Of a stretch of DNA of 12,984 nt, positions 7,185-12,984 are shown one piece after another. The first letter of the stretch is position 1. The number at the start of each line of letters is the position of its first letter. Below the pieces are notes generated by a model. The model saw only the letters and a list, made by a program, of their open reading frames with translations, searched no databases and was not told the DNA's origin. The translations under genes and the position numbers were made by a program. Origin of the DNA: Phycisphaerales bacterium (GTDB lineage: Bacteria > Planctomycetota > Phycisphaerae > Tepidisphaerales > Tepidisphaeraceae); NCBI GenBank assembly GCA_028288775.1, contig JAQGHP010000466.1, positions 1 through 12,984 of the forward strand. The letters run 5' to 3'.

Positions 7185-7260
7185 GTAGCACAGCCGCCCC
7201 CGCCTGTGTTCCCCCGCTTTGTGCCCACAGCAAAACCACAGCCGGGGGCGCCTGTGCTAC
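7185..7260. terminator. Inverted repeat between convergent genes, probable two-way terminator
   Basis: The arm 7185-7208 (begins GTAGCACAG) matches the inverse of 7237-7260 (ends CTGTGCTAC) over 24 bases with two mismatches, around a 28-base loop. It fills most of the gap between the stops of two genes that point at each other (7173 and 7276). A very stable hairpin would form in RNA from either strand. There is no T-run. The sequence has the look of a dispersed intergenic repeat, so it may be both a mobile repeat and a transcript end. Confidence 0.65.
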
Positions 7261-7275
7261 CCCATGGCAATGGTC

Positions 7276-9420
7276 CTACTTCTTCTCCGGGCTCGCTTCC
7301 GGATCCCTGCGATGGATTTGCAAGGATTGGAACAAGACCGCCATCGGCCGTGCCGCGTCGGTGCGCCACTTGGTGTAATCGAATTCGACCTCGTGCTCCC
7401 CAGCCTTTAGCGTCAAGGGGACGTGGCCGTCGCTGAACACGGTGAAACTTCCCGGCACGGCTTGCCGCGTGACCTCTTGCCCGTCCACTTTCACCGTGAC
7501 GACTTCCCCCTGAAAATCCGAGCGGGCCCTCCAATACATGTCGTACACCCCGGCGACGGCCGCAGCCACGGTAATTTTGCTCGCCGGGCCGTACCCCCAC
7601 CGCACGACACCCAACTCCGGATATTGCGGGAACGGCCCCTCAAGCGCCCCCATCCCGTCGCCCGGCTTAAAGCCGCCAAAGGGGATGTGGACGAACAGGT
7701 ACATGCTTCGGCCGGTCTTGCGGAACGTCCACTTGCCGATCTGTTTGAAATCGTGCCGCGCCTGCACCATCGCCAGGAGCGAGTCGAGCCATGGCGAGGA
7801 GGGGAGGAAGTCCGCGACAAGCCCCGTGCCCGACTCGGAAGCGAAGATGAAGTCCGCCTGGTCGAAGTCGTGGCTCATCCCGGCCGGGTTCTTCGCCGCG
7901 GCATCGTACCAGAGGCTCATCGACACCTGGTTCTTGATCGCCATGTAACCCAGGATCTGATCGTTGACGTCCCCGACGGTGCACAGGAATACCCGCGGCG
8001 TGGGCGAGTGGTTTTTGTCCTCGTCCGGGATGCTTGTGTCAGGCGCAGGCGCAACGTCCGCGCCGCCAAACGTGCTGTGGGAGACGATGGACCAGAATAC
8101 CCCGTCAACGATCTCCCGGCGGTTCGCCTGCCAGCCGGTGTAGACATTGCCGTAGCGCGTCGGCCAATGAAAAAAGTAGGCGCCCTGCACGGTTGCCAAC
8201 AGCAGGAAAGCCGACGCCCACTTCGCCCACCCGCCGCGCCACCGCTGCGCCGCCAGCAGCCTGCCTAGGAGGAAGACCACGAGAAAGGCCAGAAGGGTAT
8301 CGAAGGTGAGGCCAAAGAATTCCTGCTTGGTGCGGTTGATGGTGGGGATAAACCACGCCGCCACGACCATCAGGAGCATCGCCGCGCCGCGCACGGTGTC
8401 GCCACGGCGGCGGAGCATGGCGACGCCCACGCCGCACACCGCCAGCATGGCCAGCAGAACCCAGAAGTGCTGCCCGAGCATGATCTCCGCGCCGTGGCCC
8501 GTCAGGAAGTAGCGCAGGTGATCGCCCCGGTGCCCTTTCATCTGGTAGGTGGACTTGTAAGTGCCGAACAGGATGTCGTAGATGTAGCTGGCAATCGCCC
8601 TGCCATTGTAGAGGTAGTGGGGCAGGGGGATCAGCACGAAAGGCACGAGGACCGACGCCCACGCCCGGGCCACTTTCCCTGCCGGCGGAATGCGGCCGGC
8701 GGCCAGCCAGTCGCACAACGTCGCCAGCACCAGCGCCGCGCCGCCCAGGGCGAGCGTTTGGGGAAACACCGGCGGCTTGGTCAGCATCGCGATCCCGAAC
8801 AGCACACCCGCCGCCATGCGCCGCGAGGGCTTTCCGTGGACGAACGGCCCGCAGAGCAAAAGAAGCACTCCGGCCGCCGTGAACAACGCAACCGCGTGGT
8901 CGGGCCGAAACTCGTGTACCGCCATCGGGACGAACGGGATGCCAGCGATAAACGCGAAGCACAGCGCCTTCTGCCAAAGCGCCGCCCCGCGCAGCAACCG
9001 GTCGGCCAGCAGAAAATAGCCCAGGGCCAGCAGCGAGTTCATCGCGTACGGCGCCCAGTCGCGGTAGCCGAAAAGGGCAAATCCCAGGAACGCCATCAGC
9101 GACGAGTAGGGCGAGTGCGGCGGGTTGGTCAGGTACTCGGAGCAGAACCCGCCCATTCCCCAGTCATAGAGGGTTTGGAGCCGGTGCAGCCCGTCGTTGA
9201 GGTAGCCGATGTCGTCGAACGTGGGGAAAATGATGAGCCGGCCGTGCCGCAAGGAGAATTGCAGGACTGCCAGAGTCAGTGCCACGGCAAAAACACCGCA
9301 GAGCCCCCACCGCGTCCCGCGCGATTGCCGCGCCGGTCGCCGCCCCCGCGGTCGCGAGGATGTGCCTATGCGCCGTTGACGTCGTGCCGATTCAACATAG
9401 AGGATCGAAGGAGATGACAA
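7276..9420 (-). CDS. GT-C-type integral membrane glycosyltransferase with C-terminal soluble domain
   Basis: 714 residues if it starts at TTG 9420; the frame is open up to ATG 9498. I prefer 9420 because AAAGG (9428-9432) lies 7 bases before it, the first 26 residues of the long form do not look like protein, and a good promoter -10 box (9455-9460) falls inside the long form. The basic head is followed by about ten or more hydrophobic segments between residues 38 and 418. FDDIGYLNDG (68-77) after the first segment is the acidic-pair motif of GT-C enzymes such as the ArnT/PMT families, and NPPHSPYSSL (99-108) suits the next loop. Such enzymes use polyprenyl-phosphate sugars on the outer side of the membrane. 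Residues from about 419 on are soluble, with beta-rich patterns near the end (VVTVKVDGQEV, HVPLTLKAGEHEVEFDY). Acceptor and donor are unknown. Confidence 0.75.
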   Translation of the reverse strand: MSSPSILYVESARRQRRIGTSSRPRGRRPARQSRGTRWGLCGVFAVALTLAVLQFSLRHGRLIIFPTFDDIGYLNDGLHRLQTLYDWGMGGFCSEYLTNPPHSPYSSLMAFLGFALFGYRDWAPYAMNSLLALGYFLLADRLLRGAALWQKALCFAFIAGIPFVPMAVHEFRPDHAVALFTAAGVLLLLCGPFVHGKPSRRMAAGVLFGIAMLTKPPVFPQTLALGGAALVLATLCDWLAAGRIPPAGKVARAWASVLVPFVLIPLPHYLYNGRAIASYIYDILFGTYKSTYQMKGHRGDHLRYFLTGHGAEIMLGQHFWVLLAMLAVCGVGVAMLRRRGDTVRGAAMLLMVVAAWFIPTINRTKQEFFGLTFDTLLAFLVVFLLGRLLAAQRWRGGWAKWASAFLLLATVQGAYFFHWPTRYGNVYTGWQANRREIVDGVFWSIVSHSTFGGADVAPAPDTSIPDEDKNHSPTPRVFLCTVGDVNDQILGYMAIKNQVSMSLWYDAAAKNPAGMSHDFDQADFIFASESGTGLVADFLPSSPWLDSLLAMVQARHDFKQIGKWTFRKTGRSMYLFVHIPFGGFKPGDGMGALEGPFPQYPELGVVRWGYGPASKITVAAAVAGVYDMYWRARSDFQGEVVTVKVDGQEVTRQAVPGSFTVFSDGHVPLTLKAGEHEVEFDYTKWRTDAARPMAVLFQSLQIHRRDPEASPEKK

Positions 9421-9454
9421 AATCCCGCCTTTCACAGCGCCCGAATGGACTGGG

Positions 9455-9484
9455 ACTATACAAACTAGCCGGGGCCGCTTGCAA
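9455..9484 (-). promoter_or_regulatory. Predicted sigma70-like promoter for the minus-strand GT-C gene
   Basis: On the minus strand, TTGCAA (9479-9484) is followed by 18 bases and TATAGT (9455-9460), five of six matches to the -10 consensus. Transcription would begin near 9448, about 28 bases before the TTG start I prefer at 9420. It stands back to back with a weaker plus-strand candidate. Confidence 0.45.
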
Positions 9485-9492
9485 GGAGGCGC

Positions 9493-9521
9493 TTGCATTC
9501 GGTCGAACGCGGCGTTAGATA
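9493..9521 (+). promoter_or_regulatory. Weak promoter candidate for the plus-strand methyltransferase
   Basis: TTGCAT (9493-9498) and TAGATA (9516-9521) are 17 bases apart and would start RNA near 9528, about 50 bases before ATG 9579. Each box matches only about half of the consensus. Its -35 box lies eight bases from the -35 box of the opposite promoter, so one regulator could touch both. Confidence 0.25.
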
Positions 9522-9578
9522 CCGCCCTCGGTCGGTCGGTCGCCGCTGCCCGGAATGCCGGTCCCCGGAGCCCCTCGC

Positions 9579-10364
9579 ATGGACGCGAATTACACGCAGG
9601 AATACGAAGATTTCGAGACCCGCCACTGGTGGTTCGTCGCCCGACGCGAAATCATCCACCAGGCTCTCGACCGTTGCGTACCCCCCGGCGGCCGTTCGCG
9701 CCGCTGGCTGGACGTGGGCTGCGGCACGGGCGTTCTGCTTCACTCCTACCCGGCCGTCCCCAACAAACTGGGCCTCGAACTCGACGCCGGCTGCGTCGCC
9801 CGCGCCCAGGCCAAGGGCCTCGACGTCCGCCGCATCGAGCCCAAATGGGATTTCCGCGAGTTCGGGACCTTCGACCTCGTCACCCTCACGGACGTGATCG
9901 AGCACGTGGAGCATGAGCACGAGGCGATCGACGCGGTCCGCGCCGTGCTCAACGATGACGGAATTCTGCTCGTCACCGTGCCCGCCCTGATGAGCCTCTG
10001 GTCGAGCCACGACGTCGTGAACCATCACTTCCGCCGTTACACCACGCCCACGCTCCTGCGCCTCTTCCCCGCCCAGGAGTGGGAGGTTTTGCAGATAAGC
10101 TATTTTTCGTCGCTTTTGCTCCCGTTGGTATGGACGGTGCGCAAGCTGAAGAACTGGAAGAACCGCGGCAAGGACGAATCGCAAGCCACCCACGATCTGA
10201 AATTCGGCCGGCTCGATTTCCTATTCCGCGCAATTTTCAGCGCGGAAAAATGGTGGCTCCGCTTCGCCCGGTTCCCCTTGGGAAGCTCACTGCTTCTGGT
10301 TCTTCGCAAAAAGCCGGACGCCAAAGCCCCCGCCCAGGTGAAAGACCGAATGGCCGCGGTTTAA
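9579..10364 (+). CDS. Class I SAM-dependent methyltransferase (YxxEHWWF-type head), sugar/lipid pathway
   Basis: 261 residues from ATG 9579, chosen because GGAG (9567-9570) lies eight bases before it; ATG 9555 is in frame but lacks a ribosome site. The head TQEYEDFETRHWWFVARREII (6-26) is typical of methyltransferases found beside bacterial glycosyltransferase genes. Motif I is classical, WLDVGCGTGVLL (43-54), with acidic Glu68 closing strand 2, then FDLVTLTDVIEHVEHE (98-113), GILLVTVPAL (128-137) and FRRYTTPTLLRLF (151-163). A hydrophobic patch (about 174-186) and the end LGSSLLLVLRK (234-244) suggest contact with the membrane, as for enzymes that act on lipid-linked substrates. It is transcribed away from the GT-C gene, so the two may share control. 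The real substrate is unknown. Confidence 0.85.
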   Translation: MDANYTQEYEDFETRHWWFVARREIIHQALDRCVPPGGRSRRWLDVGCGTGVLLHSYPAVPNKLGLELDAGCVARAQAKGLDVRRIEPKWDFREFGTFDLVTLTDVIEHVEHEHEAIDAVRAVLNDDGILLVTVPALMSLWSSHDVVNHHFRRYTTPTLLRLFPAQEWEVLQISYFSSLLLPLVWTVRKLKNWKNRGKDESQATHDLKFGRLDFLFRAIFSAEKWWLRFARFPLGSSLLLVLRKKPDAKAPAQVKDRMAAV

Positions 10365-10403
10365 TGGCCGCGCGGCCATTCCCGCAATGTACTTGCGGGA
10401 ATG
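10363..10403 (+). terminator. Two adjacent perfect hairpins after the 9579-10364 gene
   Basis: The first is an 18-base perfect palindrome that begins within the TAA stop (10363-10380, core GGCCGCGCGGCC). The second has an 11-base perfect stem (10377-10387 with 10393-10403, CATTCCCGCAA and its inverse) and a 5-base loop, TGTAC. They overlap by four bases, so only one can be fully formed at a time. No T-run follows. They probably end or protect the methyltransferase transcript. Confidence 0.55.
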
Positions 10404-10428
10404 CGCCTGTTCGCAACCTCGACCATTT

Positions 10429-10458
10429 TTGACCGCGATTGCCCCGCCACGCTACCCT
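10429..10458 (+). promoter_or_regulatory. Predicted promoter of the outer-membrane barrel gene
   Basis: TTGACC (10429-10434, five of six bases of the -35 consensus) is followed after 18 bases by TACCCT (10453-10458), which keeps the key T, A and final T of a -10 box. The leader would be about 47 bases. This suggests that the barrel gene is transcribed apart from the methyltransferase. Confidence 0.4.
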
Positions 10459-10511
10459 CACCCGTTGTCGGCGGGCGACCCGTCACCACCTTTCGAAAAC
10501 GGGGATTCATC

Positions 10512-11291
10512 ATGCGGCTACATCGCACGGTGTTCGCGTCTTTTTGCTTCGTAGCATTCTGCTTCACGACGGCCTCAAACTGTTTGGGACAGGCGAGTTT
10601 GACCGGAGCCAATTCCGCAGCCGTGGTCCCTGCTTCCCGCGCCGACGATCCCGGGGCCCCGCCTGCCTCGCAATCCGCCGTGACGGATTCAGGCATCTTC
10701 TGGCGTAAAGAACCCCCGGCAGAAAGGGATGCACAGTTTCACCGCGGGATGATCGAATTCACCCTGGGTGGCGAAGGATATACCGCCATCGGGCGGCGCG
10801 ACAACGTCGACACCCTCGCGTTCCTCACCGTCGGCGTCGGCTGTTATCTCGCCAAAAACCTCTCGCTCGATATCGAATGTGAAATTGCCCCCGGCACCGC
10901 GACCTCCGGACACCAAAGCACACAGGATAATTTCACGGGAGATGATTCCAGCGATGACAGCTCGGACTGGTGGGACGGTAGCCTGCGCCTCCGCGCCATC
11001 GGCGGCGAGGCCATTGTCCGCGACCGCTTCTTCGTCCGCGGTGCTTTTTCCGCGTATGTTGACGCCGGCGCGGGCGTTCTTCACACCCGCGGCGGATTCC
11101 CCACGGGCAACCGGGCCGACAGCCTGCTCCTGGGTGTGGGCGTCGGGGCGGCGTATCGCCTCTCGGAACAATGCTACTTCTCTGCCGGGGTTCGCTACGC
11201 CCACCTGTCCGGGATCGATGTCGTTGCAACCAGCACCCACGGCGCGTTTGAAGGCGTGCAGTATTACGGGATGTTCTCGCTCGCGTGGTAG
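10512..11291 (+). CDS. Outer-membrane beta-barrel, PagL/acyloxyacyl hydrolase-like
   Basis: 259 residues from ATG 10512, with GGGGA (10501-10505) six bases before it. A Sec signal peptide is clear (MRLHRTVFASFCFVAFCF, then TTASNCLGQA), with likely cleavage near residue 28. After a Pro/Ala-rich linker, residues 78-259 alternate in the way of a small barrel: MIEFTLGGEGY, LAFLTVGVGCYL, LSLDIECEIAP, RDRFFVRGAFSAYVDAGAG, LLLGVGVGAAYRL, YFSAGVRYAHLSG, and a closing YYGMFSLAW with a terminal aromatic residue. The order and the GVRYAHLSG motif match the PagL lipid A 3-O-deacylase and related planctomycete acyloxyacyl hydrolase proteins, in which His-x-Ser begins HxSNAG. Here His231 and Ser233 are kept, but NAG is replaced by GID; Glu247 could be the third residue. 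A purely structural porin-like barrel is the alternative. Confidence 0.62.
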   Translation: MRLHRTVFASFCFVAFCFTTASNCLGQASLTGANSAAVVPASRADDPGAPPASQSAVTDSGIFWRKEPPAERDAQFHRGMIEFTLGGEGYTAIGRRDNVDTLAFLTVGVGCYLAKNLSLDIECEIAPGTATSGHQSTQDNFTGDDSSDDSSDWWDGSLRLRAIGGEAIVRDRFFVRGAFSAYVDAGAGVLHTRGGFPTGNRADSLLLGVGVGAAYRLSEQCYFSAGVRYAHLSGIDVVATSTHGAFEGVQYYGMFSLAW

Positions 11292-11294
11292 CGA

Positions 11295-11452
11295 TTACTA
11301 CGTTTCGCGCAGGCAAAGCCCGGACGGGCTGAGCATTGTTTAGCCGCCCCGCTTGCGGGGCGTTTCTCTTTCGCTGGCGCGAAACGCGCCCCGCAAGCGG
11401 GGCGGCTAAACGGTAGAGCTCGAGCGGGCTTTGGCAGCGCGAAACGCAGTAA
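11295..11452. repeat. Long inverted repeat between convergent genes
   Basis: The left arm (11295-11366) begins four bases after the barrel gene stop. The right arm (11381-11452) is its imperfect inverse, with a 14-base loop. The two arms share a perfect 25-bp core (11338-11362 and 11387-11411). Each core is itself a hairpin of CGCCCCGC and GCGGGGCG. The outer parts (TTACTACG/TTACTGCG, TTTCGCGC, AAAGCCCG) also match. It can fold as one long stem or as two short hairpins. It has no coding content, and it probably stops transcripts from both sides as well as being a dispersed repeat. Confidence 0.8.
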
Positions 11453-11480
11453 ACTGTAGGGGTCGAGTGAGCACTGGCGC

Positions 11481-12984
11481 TTATTTCCACCATCGTTTTG
11501 ACGCGGTGGTGATCGCCGCGTCCCGCCCGGCATTCCGCCGCGTCATTTCGGCGAGCGTCTCGTTCACGTGGTTGATCGCCCCATCGCGCGCCGCATTTTG
11601 CCGTGTCATTTCCGCCAGCGTCTCGTTCAAATGCGCGATCGCCGCGTCGCGTTGCCGGTTGTCGTCCGTCATGCGCGCGAGCGATTCATTGACCTGTACG
11701 ATCGCTTCGCCCCGCTCATGATTTTGACGGGCGATCTCGGCTATCGATGCAAGGGCCATCGCGATTTGCACACTCTGGTGCGCATAGTCCCGGGCGAGGC
11801 GGACGTGGTGCTCCGAGAGCGCATGATTGAGCGTGAGGAATCGGCGATGCTGCCGCATCACCGGCCCGAGCACCGCCGCCGGCAAATCCGCGGGGGCGAC
11901 AATATCAAACACACGCGGCGAACGGTTGCCGGGGTTATTGACGCCGTCCAGGAAAGCGTCGCCCGCTTCGATCAGTTTGTCTTCGGGAATGTTCTTGATG
12001 CACAGTCGGCTGTCGAAGGGACAATGCCAATCGCACCCATAGCACCCCAGCGGCATTCGCACCGCCGCGGCACGCGGCCCCACGGGAAGAAAACGCTCCG
12101 CGCAATGCCCTCCGCCAAACACACCCAGCGTGGGCACGCCCAGCGTGGCCGCCACGTGCATCGGCCCCGTATCCATTCCCACGTATGCCCCGGCCTTCTC
12201 CAGCACCGCGGCCAATAGGCCAGTGTCGTCCGTCGGCACGAGCATCCGTCGCACGCCCCCCGGCAGCCCGCACGCCGCGATCGCGTCGAGCACCGGCTCA
12301 TCGGTCGTCGCGCCCAGCAGCACGACCGGCCGGCGGGTAGTGAGATGAGCGATCCACCGCGCCCAGACGGCGGGCTCCAGGCTCCGTGCGAGCCCTTCAC
12401 CCGAGCCGGGAAAGCAGACAATCGTCTCCCCCGGCGTCAGGCCCACGTCGCTCCACAGCGCCTCGGCACTGCGTCGGTCTTCCTCGCGAACGACCAATTC
12501 CGGCAAGCAGGATTTGCCGTCGATCCCGAGTGCGTCGAGGAATTTTACATACTTCGCCGGCTCGCGCTCTTCCGCCGCAGCGCTGATCAGCTGCCACCCG
12601 GCTAGCGATGGATCAACCTGGAGCTGCGCGCAGATTTCCTGGTGTGACAGGTTCAGCCCCGTCGGCCCGTCGAAGGCCATGACCTGCGCCGCGCCGCTGA
12701 GGCCCACCGCAATTTCGCCCGCCCACGTCCGGTTGTACTCGGCGATTACCGCGACATCCGCCCGGCAGAGCGGGGCAAACGCGCGGAACTTTTCGACGAT
12801 CTCCGTCTCGCACCCCGCGACCGGCACGCGCGGGTCCAGCGGAAGTGCCACGACGCGAACCCAATCCGGCAGCAACGCCGCCACGCCGATGAGCTGCGGT
12901 CGCACGAGCAGCGTGATTGTCGCCCCCGGCCATCGCTGGAGCAGGCCCGATAACAACATCGTTCCCAGAACGATATCGCCCAGC
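11481..12984 (-). CDS. Glycosyltransferase family 9 (heptosyltransferase-like) with C-terminal coiled-coil repeats, partial
   Basis: The frame is open to the window edge. Upstream of Met 12959 it reads LGDIVLGT, the GT9 start motif, so the true start lies outside and Met 12959 is internal. Counting from that Met there are 492 residues. The GT-B core shows VCFPGSGEG (181-189), WARWIAHL (199-206), PVVLLGATTDEPV (211-223), GMDTGPMHVAATLGVPTLGVFG (around 261-282, the sugar-nucleotide site) and a Cys cluster (306, 309, 313, 320) usual in this family. GT9 enzymes add heptose or a related sugar to lipopolysaccharide core or similar glycans on the cytoplasmic side. Residues from about 370 on are helical, and 416-478 form three 21-residue repeats with a heptad pattern. 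The last repeat is cut off at TTASKRWWK. The gene stands convergent to the barrel gene. Confidence 0.87.
   Translation of the reverse strand, partial: LGDIVLGTMLLSGLLQRWPGATITLLVRPQLIGVAALLPDWVRVVALPLDPRVPVAGCETEIVEKFRAFAPLCRADVAVIAEYNRTWAGEIAVGLSGAAQVMAFDGPTGLNLSHQEICAQLQVDPSLAGWQLISAAAEEREPAKYVKFLDALGIDGKSCLPELVVREEDRRSAEALWSDVGLTPGETIVCFPGSGEGLARSLEPAVWARWIAHLTTRRPVVLLGATTDEPVLDAIAACGLPGGVRRMLVPTDDTGLLAAVLEKAGAYVGMDTGPMHVAATLGVPTLGVFGGGHCAERFLPVGPRAAAVRMPLGCYGCDWHCPFDSRLCIKNIPEDKLIEAGDAFLDGVNNPGNRSPRVFDIVAPADLPAAVLGPVMRQHRRFLTLNHALSEHHVRLARDYAHQSVQIAMALASIAEIARQNHERGEAIVQVNESLARMTDDNRQRDAAIAHLNETLAEMTRQNAARDGAINHVNETLAEMTRRNAGRDAAITTASKRWWK
11526..11714 (-). repeat. Three 63-bp coding repeats (21 residues each) in the GT9 tail
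   Basis: Each unit reads as R-(D/G)-x-A-I-x-x-x-N-E-(T/S)-L-A-x-M-T-x-x-N-x-x. Ile5, Leu/Val8, Leu12, Met15 and Asn19 fall on a and d positions of three heptads. The second and third units share NETLAEMT and RDxAI, so they are recent copies; the first (RGEAI, NESLARMT) has diverged more. A fourth unit begins with RDAAI and then departs. Confidence 0.88.

Noticed and set aside
6394..7239. Minus-strand open frame of 281 codons opposite methyltransferase copy 2
   Set aside because: It overlaps a gene with SAM motifs and a conserved paralogue next door, and has no motif of its own.
8467..9417. Plus-strand open frame of 316 codons opposite the GT-C gene
   Set aside because: Highly charged Gln/Arg-rich shadow of a membrane protein gene; the minus-strand reading has membrane segments and a GT-C motif.
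9527..9543. CGGT tetranucleotide repeat
   Set aside because: Only about four short copies in GC-rich DNA between promoter and start; too little to call a feature.
10933..11493. Minus-strand frame following the GT9 stop, as a separate gene
   Set aside because: Its beginning looks like the lost frame of a fourth coiled-coil repeat, and the rest runs through the inverted repeat and opposite the barrel gene.

Overview
The window is GC-rich, densely coding DNA that looks chromosomal. No rRNA, tRNA, CRISPR array, transposase or phage gene is visible. A Planctomycetota-like bacterium, perhaps of the Phycisphaerae, is the best guess. This rests on three things: the C-terminal end of a DUF4038/PF12904-type glycoside hydrolase at the left edge, several hairpin-rich inverted repeats between genes, and an outer-membrane barrel typical of diderm bacteria. 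The taxonomic call is an inference from style, not from a marker gene.

Layout. Positions 2-379 hold the 3' end of a secreted or carbohydrate-active enzyme. A 340-bp gap with a 10-bp tandem repeat follows, then a 191-residue orphan protein (720-1295) and a 230-bp double-hairpin inverted repeat (1331-1560). The core is a five-gene plus-strand run (1708-7173). It encodes an ABC-2 permease (Wzm-like), an ATPase with a C-terminal glycan-recognition domain (Wzt-like), an FkbM-type methyltransferase with an extra beta-rich C-terminal domain, and two tandem paralogous methyltransferases. Stop/start overlaps at 2514-2517 and 5321-5324 support an operon. An inverted repeat at 7185-7260 separates it from a convergent minus-strand gene for a GT-C-type membrane glycosyltransferase (7276-9420). 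Divergent from that gene is a fourth methyltransferase (9579-10364). A PagL/acyloxyacyl-hydrolase-like outer-membrane barrel (10512-11291) follows with its own promoter candidate. A third, 158-bp inverted repeat then faces a minus-strand GT9 (heptosyltransferase-like) gene that runs off the right edge and carries a C-terminal coiled coil made of three 21-residue repeats.

How the parts may work together. The set reads as part of a cell-surface polysaccharide or O-antigen-like locus. The GT9 and GT-C enzymes would add sugars, the four methyltransferases would modify or cap the glycan, and Wzm/Wzt would export the finished chain, with the Wzt C-terminal domain reading a terminal mark. The PagL-like protein would trim lipid A or a similar acylated lipid. 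The wealth of methyltransferases beside a Wzt with a recognition domain recalls the methyl-capped, ABC-exported O antigens of E. coli O8/O9a. The link is inference: no WbdD homologue is visible here.

The most unusual items are the GT9-coiled-coil fusion with an apparently frameshifted fourth repeat, the tandem methyltransferase pair in which the first copy has lost the motif I glycine, the FkbM protein with an added domain, and three hairpin-built inverted repeats sitting at gene borders.
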